A stretch of 64,000 bases of DNA. Source: Gottschalkiaceae bacterium SANA (GTDB lineage: Bacteria > Bacillota > Clostridia > Tissierellales > GPF-1). Every line of letters starts with the position of its first letter. Positions within the stretch are counted from its first letter, which is position 1. Where the stretch lies: positions 248,001 through 312,000 of the forward strand of contig AP028876.1 of the NCBI GenBank assembly GCA_036323355.1, given 5' to 3'. The notes under the pieces are model-generated. The model saw only the letters and a program-made list of their open reading frames with translations, searched no databases and was not told the DNA's origin. A program made the position numbers and the translations under genes. Shown here one piece after another: positions 52,918 to 61,961 of this stretch.

Positions 52918-54084
52918 ATGATTTATGTTGGCATCGATGTTGCCAAAGACAAGCACGATTGCTTTATCGTAAACTCGGATGGTGAAGTTATCAAAGATGT
53001 TTTTACTTTCAAGAACAATTTGGAAGGTTTCACGCAGTTTTTCTCTGCGATCCCCGATGTTCCTTTGGACAAAATAAAGGTGGGACTAGAAGCTACTGGT
53101 CATTACAGCATTAATCTCACGAATTTCATTAGCAATCATCACCTACCACTAGTAATTCTCAATCCGCTTCAAACCAACCTTTTCAGAAAAGCTCAAACGC
53201 TTAGAAAAAGCAAAACGGACAAGATCGATGCTAAACTTATCGCTTTAATGTTGCAAACGGGTAACTTCGAATCCCACACAAATTTATCATATCATCTGGC
53301 AGAATTAAAGTCACTCACTCGACATAAATCTAGAATTAAAGAAAATCTCTCCAAGTATAAAATTTCACTGGTACGAATGACAGATATTATGTTTCCAGAA
53401 CTTGCTTCGGTTGTTTATTCGATCAATCAAACGTCGACCTATGCGATTCTAAGAGCTTTCCCGTCTACACAAGCGATTGCTTCTGCTCACCTTACCAAAC
53501 TCACAACCCTACTGCATCATGCGTCTCATGGCAAATATGGCAAAATTAAGGCACTTGAAATCCGACAAGCTGCGAGAATATCCATTGGCTCTGAGAGCCG
53601 TGCACTCAGCTTTGAACTCATCCAGATCGTGCACTTTATCGAATACTACAAGCAAGAAATTGCTCAGATTGATAAAGAGATCAAATCTATCATGGATGAA
53701 TTGGAAAGCCCGATCCTGAGCTTCCCAGGTATCTCTTATGGATTGGGATCTGTCATCCTAGCTGAGGTTGGCGATATTCGAAGATTCTCTTCTCCAGCTA
53801 AGCTGCTAGCCTTTGCTGGTCTGGAGCCCTCCACTCATGAATCAGGAAAATTTGTGGGATCGAACATGAGAATGGTAAAACGCGGGTCACCATATTTGCG
53901 ATGGGCACTTCTTGAAGCTGCTAGACTCGTTGCTATGAGAGAGCAAACTTTTAAAGACTATTATCAGAAAAAGAAAGCTGAAGGTAAGCATCATTATGTT
54001 GCTCTGTCTCATGTCGCAAAAAAACTTGTCCGTGTTCTTTACCACATTTTAGTCAATAATCTAACTTTTCAACCTCAAATTTAG
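52918..54084 (+). CDS. IS110-family transposase (DEDD recombinase)
   Basis: 388 residues. The RuvC-like DEDD half has YVGIDVAKDKHD, VGLEATGHY and LRKSKTDKIDAK; the C-terminal Tnp half has FPGISYGLGSVILAEVGDIRRFSSPAKLLAFAGLEPSTHESGK with the candidate catalytic Ser, then RMVKRGSPYLRWALLEAAR. It is intact. It acts on DNA with a structured RNA guide in this family. ATG 52918 has AAAGGATG upstream; 52900 does not. Confidence 0.95.
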   Translation: MIYVGIDVAKDKHDCFIVNSDGEVIKDVFTFKNNLEGFTQFFSAIPDVPLDKIKVGLEATGHYSINLTNFISNHHLPLVILNPLQTNLFRKAQTLRKSKTDKIDAKLIALMLQTGNFESHTNLSYHLAELKSLTRHKSRIKENLSKYKISLVRMTDIMFPELASVVYSINQTSTYAILRAFPSTQAIASAHLTKLTTLLHHASHGKYGKIKALEIRQAARISIGSESRALSFELIQIVHFIEYYKQEIAQIDKEIKSIMDELESPILSFPGISYGLGSVILAEVGDIRRFSSPAKLLAFAGLEPSTHESGKFVGSNMRMVKRGSPYLRWALLEAARLVAMREQTFKDYYQKKKAEGKHHYVALSHVAKKLVRVLYHILVNNLTFQPQI

Positions 54085-54282
54085 TTATACCCATCGTCAA
54101 TCTCATCCAGGAGTAGTTTGCTACTTCTAATTTGGTGTGCAAATTTTCTTGTTTCAATTCTTATGATAAATTACTCGAATTCTACTTGACTTCATATAGT
54201 TAGTCTTGAATTTGATTTGTTCTTAGTATAACGATATAGTGAGAATATATGAGTTACCAAAGTAACATATTGGAGGAGAAAG
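54085..54282. other. IS110 right end and Crp/Fnr upstream region
   Basis: No gene is seen. Hairpins AGTAG/CTACT (54112-54125) and AATTTG/CAAATT (54129-54145, followed by TTCTT) lie just after the transposase. The second half includes GTTAC-CAAA-GTAAC (54253-54266), a palindrome next to the Crp/Fnr start. Confidence 0.6.
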
Positions 54283-54933
54283 ATGAAAAGAGAGATTGAT
54301 CAGATTCAAATGATTCCCTTAATGAGTGTATTCACGCGCGAGGAGATTAGCAAGTTTTTAGACTCTGGAGAATTTCGTATTGTGACCTATAAGAAAAATA
54401 CGGTGGTTCATTTGGAAGGCGAGCCATGTAGCAAACTCGAGATTCTTATGTCAGGTGAGGTTGTGGTTGATCGAATTGATGAGGATGGAAATATTCTTTC
54501 GATCAGTCGCTTCCGAGAGGAAGAGGTACTGGGGGGGCCCTTGTTGTTTGCTAGTAATTCGGATTATATTTTAACGGTCAGCGCCGTTCAAAATACAACT
54601 TTGCTGGAAATCTCAAAACAATGTATTTTCGAGCTGTGTTTCTCCAATCAAAGTTTCCTCGAAATGTATTTACAAATGATTTCGAATCATGCTTCTCTTT
54701 TGGGCAACAAACTAAAAAATCATGTGGAAAGGAGCCTGCGAGAGAAAATTCTTGAGTTTTTGCAGGTGCAAACACATCGACAAGGGGTTGAAAAAATCAA
54801 ATTAATGGAATCAAAAAAAGCCTTAGCTGAGAGATTTGGGGTTCAGCGGACTTCCCTTTCTAGAGAATTGAAAAAAATGAAGGATGAAGGCTTGATCGAT
54901 TATGACATAAAATGGATTCAAATGTTAAAATAG
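54283..54933 (+). CDS. Crp/Fnr-family transcriptional regulator
   Basis: 216 residues: N-terminal cyclic-nucleotide-type barrel (VVHLEGEPCSKLEILMSGEVVVDRIDEDGNIL), long helix, C-terminal HTH (SKKALAERFGVQRTSLSRELKKMKDEGLIDYD). No N-terminal Cys cluster as in Fnr, so it is not an obvious iron-sulfur O2 sensor. Before the IS insertion it was probably divergent from the permease/ferredoxin operon. TGGAGGAG precedes the ATG. Confidence 0.93.
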   Translation: MKREIDQIQMIPLMSVFTREEISKFLDSGEFRIVTYKKNTVVHLEGEPCSKLEILMSGEVVVDRIDEDGNILSISRFREEEVLGGPLLFASNSDYILTVSAVQNTTLLEISKQCIFELCFSNQSFLEMYLQMISNHASLLGNKLKNHVERSLREKILEFLQVQTHRQGVEKIKLMESKKALAERFGVQRTSLSRELKKMKDEGLIDYDIKWIQMLK

Positions 54934-54966
54934 AGGGTTCGTGCATGTTGTTTTCTGTAAACAAAA

Positions 54967-54996
54967 AGCGACTGCTCTAAGGTCGAAACAGTCGCT
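54967..54996 (-). terminator. Terminator between Crp/Fnr gene and the minus-strand operon
   Basis: AGCGACTG (54967-54974) / CAGTCGCT (54989-54996); the T-run is on the minus strand (AAAA at 54963-54966). Confidence 0.82.
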
Positions 54997-55027
54997 GATG
55001 ATGAAAAATAGTGAAATGAAGAAGTCC

Positions 55028-55561
55028 TTATAGATGGTCCTTTTTAATTGTCTGGTTGCGGTTTTGAATGAGGATGACCAAAGAGGGAATCAGGAGAAAT
55101 TGAATGACTAATCCTGGAAGCCCTGTGATTAAAGCTCCTTGCATATAAATCATTGGATTCATTTTTAATCCAAAGCCAATGGCAAGGACAAAAACAATGA
55201 GTCCTGCAACGACTCTTCCAGCAATCATGCCGACAATTAGACGTCCCCAGATATTTTTCAAGCGGTTTTGACTCAACAAGCTAATCACCAGTCCATAGAC
55301 CATCAGTTCTGCCATCATAATCGGTAGAATCGGATAAAAGACGGGCATTCCTGTCAGAGCGCTACTGAGAAGTGGTGTGATCAGGCCGACAGTCGCTGCA
55401 TAGAAGGGCGGTAAGAAAAAACCGGCAATTAGTACAGGGATATGCATAGGTAAGAAGATCTTTCCCGCACCGCCGAAGAGATGAAAAATCGCGGGGAGTA
55501 AGAGTCCGATGGCGATAAAAAATCCACTGAGGATCATATTTCTTGTATTAGAAGAATTCAT
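55028..55561 (-). CDS. ECF transporter S component
   Basis: 177 residues with six TM helices. FFIAIGLLLPAIFHLFGGAGKIFLPMHIPVLIAGFFLPPFYAATVGLITPLLSSALTGMP fits small substrate-binding S components of energy-coupling factor vitamin transporters. The shared ATPase/T modules are not nearby. The substrate is unknown. The start at 55561 is one base after the YbaK-like stop, with GGAGGG. Confidence 0.86.
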   Translation of the reverse strand: MNSSNTRNMILSGFFIAIGLLLPAIFHLFGGAGKIFLPMHIPVLIAGFFLPPFYAATVGLITPLLSSALTGMPVFYPILPIMMAELMVYGLVISLLSQNRLKNIWGRLIVGMIAGRVVAGLIVFVLAIGFGLKMNPMIYMQGALITGLPGLVIQFLLIPSLVILIQNRNQTIKKDHL

Positions 55562-55562
55562 T

Positions 55563-56036
55563 CTATTTTCCCTCCGAGTTCTTGCAGACATCAATCCAGG
55601 TGCCCTTTGTTACATGAGCAAGTTGATCGACTGTAATCTTAACAGCCGTATTGGGTGTACCACCGGCTGGATAGACAAGGTCAAATTCTTTTAAGGATTC
55701 ATCCAGATAAATGCCGACACCATCTTTTAGGCCGAAGGGGCAAACCCCGCCAGCTGGATGTCCTGTAATGGATTCGACTTCGGCGAAAGGTATCATTTTT
55801 GCCTTGGTGGCGAAGGTGGATTTGAATTTCTTATTATCGATTCGAGCATCACCCTTTGAGACAATTACGATCGATTGATCCTTGAGTCGAAAACCCATGG
55901 TTTTTGCAATTTGCGCCGGCTCAACACCAATGGCTTGGGCAGCCAATTCAACGGTTGCTGTACTTTCACCGAACTCGGTGATTTTCAAATCGAGATCCTG
56001 CTCAAAAAATTGCTGTAGTACAGTTTCTTTACTCAT
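55563..56036 (-). CDS. YbaK/ProX-type aminoacyl-tRNA deacylase-like protein
   Basis: 157 residues with the family pattern: a conserved Lys in IAKTMGFRL, IVIVSKGDARID, TGHPAGGVCPFGL and VYPAGGTPNTAVKITVDQL. Relatives hydrolyse mischarged Cys- or Ala-tRNA(Pro). It is co-transcribed with the ECF S component. Specificity is not readable. Confidence 0.92.
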   Translation of the reverse strand: MSKETVLQQFFEQDLDLKITEFGESTATVELAAQAIGVEPAQIAKTMGFRLKDQSIVIVSKGDARIDNKKFKSTFATKAKMIPFAEVESITGHPAGGVCPFGLKDGVGIYLDESLKEFDLVYPAGGTPNTAVKITVDQLAHVTKGTWIDVCKNSEGK

Positions 56037-56210
56037 TAATAGTCATCCTTTCCTTCATATGTATAGTCAAACTTTACTATTATGCAATGCAATTGTCAAT
56101 GGATTCAAAAGGCATTGATCGCCTTGATGGGTTAAGCGTAAATGAGAATCGAGTAGATAGAATGGTATACTAATTAATGAAGAGACTTTTATGAATTGGA
56201 GGAGGCTTTT

Positions 56211-56720
56211 ATGATTAAAGCAATTCAAGAAAGAAGAAGTGTGCGGAAATTCACAAAGCAGATGATTGATGATAGCAAGATTGAAATTTTATTGCGTGCC
56301 GCTATGCAGGCACCTTCTGCAGCGAATCAGCAACCGTGGGAGTTTTTTGTGGCAAGAAAGCCAGAAACAAAAGAAAGATTGTCGAAGTTGAGCCCATATG
56401 CAGGATCAATTGCTGACGCACCTGTGGCAATCGTGATATTGGCAAATACAGAACGTTTAAAGTTTCCTGAACATATGGAGCAGGATATGGGTGCAGCAAC
56501 CGAGAACCTCTTGTTGCAAGCGGTCGAAATGGATCTAGGTGCTGTTTGGTTGGGAGTAGCTCCAAACGTGGACCGCATGAAACATGTGCGCACGCTATTG
56601 AACTTGCCTGAAAACTTACTGCCATATGCGGTTGTGCCGGTAGGCGTGCCTGATGGCATGGGGAACCATTTTGTAGATCGATTTGATGCAAGCCGCATCC
56701 ACTTTGAAACTGTAGATTGA
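56211..56720 (+). CDS. Nitroreductase-family flavoprotein
   Basis: 169 residues. IKAIQERRSVRKFTKQMIDDSKIEILLRAAMQAPSAANQQPWEFFV is the FMN-binding N-terminus and AATENLLLQAVEMDLGAVWLGVAP the central segment. It should reduce nitro or quinone compounds with NAD(P)H. GGAGGAGG precedes the ATG; the -10-like TATACT lies at 56165-56170. Confidence 0.93.
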   Translation: MIKAIQERRSVRKFTKQMIDDSKIEILLRAAMQAPSAANQQPWEFFVARKPETKERLSKLSPYAGSIADAPVAIVILANTERLKFPEHMEQDMGAATENLLLQAVEMDLGAVWLGVAPNVDRMKHVRTLLNLPENLLPYAVVPVGVPDGMGNHFVDRFDASRIHFETVD

Positions 56721-56773
56721 CATGATAAACCGAATCATGTAAGCTGACAACAAATGAATCAAGGAGATTTTGT

Positions 56774-56791
56774 ATGGGTAATTTAATTTAG
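56774..56791 (+). CDS. Short leader ORF MGNLI before the MFS gene
   Basis: A 5-codon ORF with AAGGAG at ideal spacing, followed by two hairpin-forming stretches and then the MFS gene. This may be a translation-dependent leader that controls the pump, like other drug-efflux leaders, or may be chance. Confidence 0.4.
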   Translation: MGNLI

Positions 56792-56820
56792 AATTCACCG
56801 AACAGCAGTTTTCAACGGTT

Positions 56821-56838
56821 GGTAGCATGAGCGCTACC
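56821..56838 (+). other. Hairpin in the MFS leader
   Basis: GGTAGC (56821-56826), six-base loop, GCTACC (56833-56838). It has no true T-run, so it is a possible attenuator or mRNA structure, not a sure terminator. Confidence 0.45.
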
Positions 56839-56873
56839 GCTTCTTTGTGTTAGACAGATGGAGGAATTTTAAA

Positions 56874-58037
56874 TTGAATAACAAGGAAAGAAACGTATAT
56901 TTGATGTATGCGATTATCTTTATGCAAGGTTTTGTCTTTTATGGCCCCGTGGCGACGATTTATAGACAAGCGCGGGGTCTTTCGATGTCCGAAATATTTA
57001 TTATTGAATCGATGGCTTTATTGTTGATTTTGATTTTTGAAGTGCCATGGGGCTGGTTTGCCGATCGGTTTGGCTATAAACGAACATTAATTATTGTAAA
57101 CGGTCTCTATTTTATTTCAAAAATTATTTTTTATCAGGCACAGGGTTTTGAGGGATTTTTATTGGAGCGGGTAATCCTGGCCCTTGTAATTGCTGGATTG
57201 TCTGGGTGTGATGCGGCCTTAATCTATGCGTCCATCAAAGAGGATCAAGCACAAACTGTTTTTGGACGATATAGCGCAATGGGTACGTTGGGATTTTTGT
57301 TGGCTTGTTTTGCATCTTCGTGGATTGTGAAAATATCTATTGATGCAACTGCTTTTTTCACCATCTTTCCCTATGGAATAGCCATGATTTTTACCTTTTT
57401 TTTGGTGGAAGTAGAGTTTGAAAAAAAGGATACGAAAAAGTTAAAGGAGAATATGAGATTGGCCTTTGCCGATCGTTCCATTGTTTTTTTAGTGGTTGCC
57501 ATGGCACTTATGGTTGAGATCTTTCAAGCAGCGACTGTGTTTTTAAATCAATTGCAGTATCAAAAAGCTGGGATTCCCGTGCATTATTTTGGTTGGATCC
57601 TAGCAGGTATACAAGTGGTTCGCCTTTTCTCGGCGAAAACGAAAAGGGTAACAGACCGATGGGGTAATATGTCGACCCTTTTCATTCTGAGTACGCTTGT
57701 TTTGGTAAGCTGTGTGGGTTTGGTGGTTACAAGTCAAGCTGTATTGAGTGTTTTGGCGATTCTCTTCATTTCGGTCAGTCTTGCAATCATGGGACCTGTG
57801 GAGATGGATTTGAAGAATAAGGCGATTCATACAGCCGATCGCGCAACCATCCTTTCGATTTATTCGATGATTGCGAGTTTGATTGGTGTGGGTGGAAATA
57901 TCATCATCGGAAAGGCTGCAGACCATTCCGTTGAAATGGGGTTCGTAATTTGTGCCTTGATGGGTGGCCTTGCCTTGATTGCGATGTTCTTTTTTAAGCG
58001 AGAAAATGAAAAGATAGATAAACTTCTACGCGAGTAG
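56874..58037 (+). CDS. MFS transporter (probable efflux pump)
   Basis: 387 residues, 12 TM segments. The motif A-like loop FADRFGYKRTL is present in the first half. The substrate is not known; drug or metabolite efflux is likely. It starts with TTG at 56874, nine nt after GGAGG; GTG 56847 lacks an RBS. A short leader ORF lies upstream. Confidence 0.87.
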   Translation: MNNKERNVYLMYAIIFMQGFVFYGPVATIYRQARGLSMSEIFIIESMALLLILIFEVPWGWFADRFGYKRTLIIVNGLYFISKIIFYQAQGFEGFLLERVILALVIAGLSGCDAALIYASIKEDQAQTVFGRYSAMGTLGFLLACFASSWIVKISIDATAFFTIFPYGIAMIFTFFLVEVEFEKKDTKKLKENMRLAFADRSIVFLVVAMALMVEIFQAATVFLNQLQYQKAGIPVHYFGWILAGIQVVRLFSAKTKRVTDRWGNMSTLFILSTLVLVSCVGLVVTSQAVLSVLAILFISVSLAIMGPVEMDLKNKAIHTADRATILSIYSMIASLIGVGGNIIIGKAADHSVEMGFVICALMGGLALIAMFFFKRENEKIDKLLRE

Positions 58038-58070
58038 AGGATTTCTTTTATTTGATTTTTTGGGTCATGA

Positions 58071-58244
58071 GATTGCTCGTATCGACGAGGTGAAAAGAAA
58101 TTTAAACTCTATCTTTTAGAAAGGGTCGAAGATGTTCTTCGAGAAGCATTGAAAATTAACTTGGAAGGAATACCGGCAATGTCTTTAAAAAATCTTTCTG
58201 TAGCACATGGTGCACAATTGCTTTGGAAATACCCTGTAGAGTAA
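58071..58244 (+). pseudogene. Possible C-terminal fragment of an unknown gene
   Basis: A frame with no good start reads to a TAA at 58242-58244, just before a strong terminator. It includes KLYLLERVEDVLREAL and SVAHGAQLLWKYPVE, which look protein-like. The frame before it carries EIARIDEV-type sequence in another phase, suggesting a frameshift. I do not recognise the family. Confidence 0.3.
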
Positions 58245-58250
58245 GTAATA

Positions 58251-58305
58251 AAACCCTAGAAAGTAGATGCTTTAATGATATCTACTTTTTCTAGGGTTTT
58301 TCATT
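58251..58305 (+). terminator. Strong rho-independent terminator
   Basis: AAACCCTAGAAA plus GTAGAT pairs with ATCTAC plus TTTCTAGGGTTT (two-base bulge), followed by T residues. It ends transcription after the MFS gene or the fragment at 58071-58244. Confidence 0.9.
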
Positions 58306-58364
58306 TCTTGATTTTTCTCTTTGGATAACATAAATTGGAAGGAGAATCAAAGGGAGGGATCGAT

Positions 58365-59531
58365 TTGGATATCATGAAGCGAATGAGTAATTTGATTAAA
58401 GATCCGGATTTAGAACGATTGGATATTGAAATGAATACCCCAAATTTTTTCCAGATATTAAAAGTGGAACGGAAGGAGATTCGCCATTCTAATTTTTTGG
58501 CTTGGCTGCTGGATCCCAATGGCAGTCATGGACTGTCTGAATTATTTACGAAATGGTTTCTTCGGGATATCTTTTCGAATGACAAAGTAAACTGGATGAC
58601 GGAATTTGATGTTGAGGATTTAAACTTTAATCAAATGATCATCAAGAGAGAATGGCGAAGCATTGATGTCTTAATTGAGATGCCTGAATTTATTGTCGCC
58701 ATTGAGAATAAAGTTGACTCGGGAGAACACTCCGATCAATTGCGTCGGTATCGAGAAACGGTGAAACGATTCTATCCGGATCGAAAGCATGCTTTTGTCT
58801 TTCTATCTCCGACAAATCTGATTCCTGTTGATGAAGAAGACAGCCAACGATATATCATTTATTCCTATGAGAACCTCCGACGAAATATTGAAATTTTACT
58901 GGATGTGAATACGGAGCGTATTTCTGAAAAGGTTGGATTCTATCTGAAGGATTATTTAACGATTTTGAGGAGAGATATTATGAAGGATCATGAAAGCATC
59001 GAGCTGGCGAAAAAACTGTATCAAAATCATAAGGAAGCTTTTGATTTTATCTTCGAGAATCGACCGGACCAACTCTCTGAAGCGGGTGAAATCGTTAAAA
59101 GGGTCATCGAAGAGGAAGGATATCATTTGTGCGCTTGTAATAAGGGATACGCGCGTTTTTTACCAAAATCATTGGTTTCTGTGATTCCACGAAATGGAAG
59201 AGGGTGGAGTAGTAAGGAAAGCTTCTTATTCGAGGTGGATTATTGGCCAAAGAAAATTAGCATGCGTGCTATTATCGCACCCGGGAATGAATCAACACGC
59301 GAAGCTTTAATTGATATTATTTCTCGTATTGAAGGAGCAAAAATACCGCGTGGAAAACAGTTTTTAAGCTACTTTAGTGTGATTACCAAGATTGACGTTA
59401 CGGCAGAAACCTATGAGGATGAAGAAAAACTGGCTGAAGCTTTTCGTAAGTTTTTAAGAAAGAACGATGAGCTGATTGGAAGGATTGAAAAATCGATTTT
59501 AGAAAATAAGAATATAGTGATGAAAAAGTAA
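58365..59531 (+). CDS. PD-(D/E)XK nuclease superfamily protein (PF14281-like)
   Basis: 388 residues. The nuclease core is visible as SIDVLIEMPEFIVAIENKVDSGEHSDQLRRY near residue 100, giving the Asp and the E-x-K triad; ERKEIRHSNFLAWLLDPNGSHGL at about 37-60 is the family's N-terminal signature. Stand-alone members are suspected nucleases of mobile or defence origin; no partner is seen. TTG 58365 follows GGGAGGG with six bases between; the ATG at 58374 is too far. Confidence 0.87.
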   Translation: MDIMKRMSNLIKDPDLERLDIEMNTPNFFQILKVERKEIRHSNFLAWLLDPNGSHGLSELFTKWFLRDIFSNDKVNWMTEFDVEDLNFNQMIIKREWRSIDVLIEMPEFIVAIENKVDSGEHSDQLRRYRETVKRFYPDRKHAFVFLSPTNLIPVDEEDSQRYIIYSYENLRRNIEILLDVNTERISEKVGFYLKDYLTILRRDIMKDHESIELAKKLYQNHKEAFDFIFENRPDQLSEAGEIVKRVIEEEGYHLCACNKGYARFLPKSLVSVIPRNGRGWSSKESFLFEVDYWPKKISMRAIIAPGNESTREALIDIISRIEGAKIPRGKQFLSYFSVITKIDVTAETYEDEEKLAEAFRKFLRKNDELIGRIEKSILENKNIVMKK

Positions 59532-59558
59532 GGTCTCGAATGCGAGATCTTTTTTTTG
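59532..59558 (+). terminator. Rho-independent terminator after the nuclease gene
   Basis: GGTCTCG-AATG-CGAGATC (one G-T pair) and a run of eight T. Confidence 0.92.
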
Positions 59559-59644
59559 TGAAATTTTGCCACATTTTAATGCAAGGAATAAACCTAGATA
59601 GATAATCTGTTAGTCGATATAATAAGAATAAAAAGGAGTCTTGA

Positions 59645-61828
59645 ATGAAAGAGCGTCAGATTGAACTACTTATGAAATTGATTGACTCAACACAACCAAT
59701 TACATACCAAGAATTGGCAGATTATTTTCATGTAAGTCGTCGAACTGTTCGCTATGACATCGAAACAATTGACGTGTTTCTTTATGCGAATGATTTTAAG
59801 ACGATTGAAAAAAAGCCGCATATAGGCGTGTTTTTAAACCAGAAAATGGACCGCCTTGAATTGATAAGCAAAATTGAGAGTGAGAAGATTTCGCATGAGT
59901 ATGTGTGCTCTGCTTATGAACGCAAAAAACGAATTGCTTTAGAGTTATTAAAGGGAAGCGGGTTCATACGGATTAGTGAGTTGGAAGAAATTGCTGACGT
60001 GAGTAGAAGCACGGTGAAAAACGACTTGAAATTAGTTAAAAGCTGGTTATCTCAAGCAGATGTCAATGTTGAATCGGTAGCAAACCATGGGATCCGTATT
60101 ACTGGTGAAGAGAATAAAATCCGTTTTGCGATTGTTCAATTGATTTACAATTACTTTAACCAAGAGGATATAAGTGGTAGTTCTGTTAGAGTGATATTAC
60201 GGAAAGAAGAACTTCTAAAAGATGAATTTATTAAACGAATAATTTCAAAACGCGAATTAAATTTTATTGAGCAAAATTTGCGTACTGCAGAAGATGCTTT
60301 GGATATTGTCTTCACGGATACAGCCTTTGTTACAATTATTATTTATGTGGTTATTGCGATGTATCGTATGAAAATGAAAAAATATATAAAATATCCTGAA
60401 AATGGACTTAGACGAATTTCGCGAACTACTGAGTTTACAGTTGCACTTAATGTTGTCAATCGCTTAGATAAATTTTTTAGAATTGGGATAACCAATGATG
60501 AAGTAGCAGCTTTAACAGACTATATTTTGCAAGCAAATTATTCTACGAACAATGTAGTGTTGGATAAAAACTATGTTGAATTGCAAATGATGGTGCAAAT
60601 GATGATTAATGAAATTTCAGTTGAAACGGATTCAAGGATTGAAGAAGATCAGTTGCTTTTTGACGGGTTGATCAAGCATTTAAAACCTGCTATTTATCGA
60701 TTGGAAAATGATATGCAGTATTTAAATCCATTAAAAGATGAGATTAAAGAGCGATATCAGCAGCTGTTTTATCAAGTAAAAGAAGCACTCAATCAAGTTG
60801 AGGAATATGTGAAGAAGATTTGTTGCGATGATGAGATTGCATATTTCACATTGCACTTTGCTGCAGCGTTGGAACGGTTGTCTAGCCAGAATAATGAGCT
60901 AAAGAAGATTCTATTGGTATGCGGTACGGGGAATGGTTCAGTTCATTTACTCAGTTCTCGTTTGCGGTCAGAGTTTTCCATAGAGCTTGTTGGTAGTGTG
61001 GCATATCACCAGATAAAAAAAGCAGTTAGAGAAAACGTAGTTGATCTTATTGTATCTACAGTTCCATTAGATCAGAGAATAATGGGAGTTGCTACAGTAA
61101 CGGTTAGCCCCTTATTGGATATAAAAGATTTGAAAAAATTACAACAGTACCTTTCTAAAAATGGGATACCAAGACAAGTCGAAGATCAAGATGGTTCATT
61201 AGAGATGATGCTGCGCAACGAAGTGTTTTTTGAAGAGATGATCATGCTAATCAGGCAAGAGACACATATTCTTGATGAGCAAAAATTAAAGATTTCAATC
61301 GAAGGATTAATGAATCGATGGACAACAAAACCTGAAAAAAGATCAAAAAATATTGGTTTGATGGATATTTTGAATGATCGTCTAGTGGAAATTGATGTGG
61401 AAGCAGCTGATTGGAAAGAGGCTGTAGAAATTGCTGGAAATAAATTACTTGCTGAAGGATGTATTGAGCAGCGATATATCGATCATATGATTGAATCCGT
61501 TGAAGAAATTGGGCCATATATTGTGATATACGAAGGGATTGCCATGCCTCATGCTCGCATACAAGATGGTGTGAACAAATTAGGAGTTAGTTTTGTACGA
61601 CTACTCAATCCTGTGTGTTTTGGAAATCCTGATAATGATCCTGTGGATTTGATATTTGCTCTATGTACAATCGATAAATCATCTCATATTCAAGCGGTTA
61701 CTGAATTGGGAGCATTGTGTACAGATGAAAAGGTGTTGAAAAAAATTCGAGAGGAAAAAAACGTTGATGAAATTTTAAAAATCATAAGTAGCAAAGTAGA
61801 TCCCAAAAAACAGAGATTGCCACATTGA
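59645..61828 (+). CDS. PRD-domain PTS-controlled transcriptional regulator (BglG/MtlR type)
   Basis: 727 residues: two N-terminal HTH units (YQELADYFHVSRRTVRYDIE and ISELEEIADVSRSTVKNDLK), two PRDs (about 185-395, with YFTLHFAAALER near the end), an EIIB-like domain with VCGTGNGS at about 423, and an EIIA-like domain with MPHAR near residue 637 (phosphorylatable His). It senses PTS flux and should activate the following IIC/IIB/IIA genes. An AAAGGAG site precedes the ATG and TATAAT lies at 59618-59623. Confidence 0.93.
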   Translation: MKERQIELLMKLIDSTQPITYQELADYFHVSRRTVRYDIETIDVFLYANDFKTIEKKPHIGVFLNQKMDRLELISKIESEKISHEYVCSAYERKKRIALELLKGSGFIRISELEEIADVSRSTVKNDLKLVKSWLSQADVNVESVANHGIRITGEENKIRFAIVQLIYNYFNQEDISGSSVRVILRKEELLKDEFIKRIISKRELNFIEQNLRTAEDALDIVFTDTAFVTIIIYVVIAMYRMKMKKYIKYPENGLRRISRTTEFTVALNVVNRLDKFFRIGITNDEVAALTDYILQANYSTNNVVLDKNYVELQMMVQMMINEISVETDSRIEEDQLLFDGLIKHLKPAIYRLENDMQYLNPLKDEIKERYQQLFYQVKEALNQVEEYVKKICCDDEIAYFTLHFAAALERLSSQNNELKKILLVCGTGNGSVHLLSSRLRSEFSIELVGSVAYHQIKKAVRENVVDLIVSTVPLDQRIMGVATVTVSPLLDIKDLKKLQQYLSKNGIPRQVEDQDGSLEMMLRNEVFFEEMIMLIRQETHILDEQKLKISIEGLMNRWTTKPEKRSKNIGLMDILNDRLVEIDVEAADWKEAVEIAGNKLLAEGCIEQRYIDHMIESVEEIGPYIVIYEGIAMPHARIQDGVNKLGVSFVRLLNPVCFGNPDNDPVDLIFALCTIDKSSHIQAVTELGALCTDEKVLKKIREEKNVDEILKIISSKVDPKKQRLPH

Positions 61829-61961
61829 ATTTGAAGAGATTTAATCTTTTTTTAAAATGATGTGGCATTTAAACTATAAGTGAGTTATCCAGCGCTGAAT
61901 AATTCTTATTCGTAAAAGAAGATTGTTAAGAGTATTTGTAGACGAAGGGAGATGTGAGATT

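Larger units (their letters stand above)
52738..54241 (+). mobile_element. IS110-family insertion element (approximate limits)
   Basis: The element contains an intact DEDD transposase (52918-54084). An 8-bp direct repeat ATATAGTG at 52738-52745 and 54234-54241, each with TTCTTA eight bases upstream, may mark the junctions; about 1.5 kb is right for IS110. IS110 elements usually have no terminal inverted repeats, and none is evident. The insertion separates the permease operon from the Crp/Fnr gene. The borders are inference. Confidence 0.7.

Noticed and set aside
61860-61900. TGGCAT sequence as a sigma-54 promoter for the PTS genes
   Set aside because: The matching -12 GC element is missing at the required distance and the regulator lacks a sigma-54 interaction domain.
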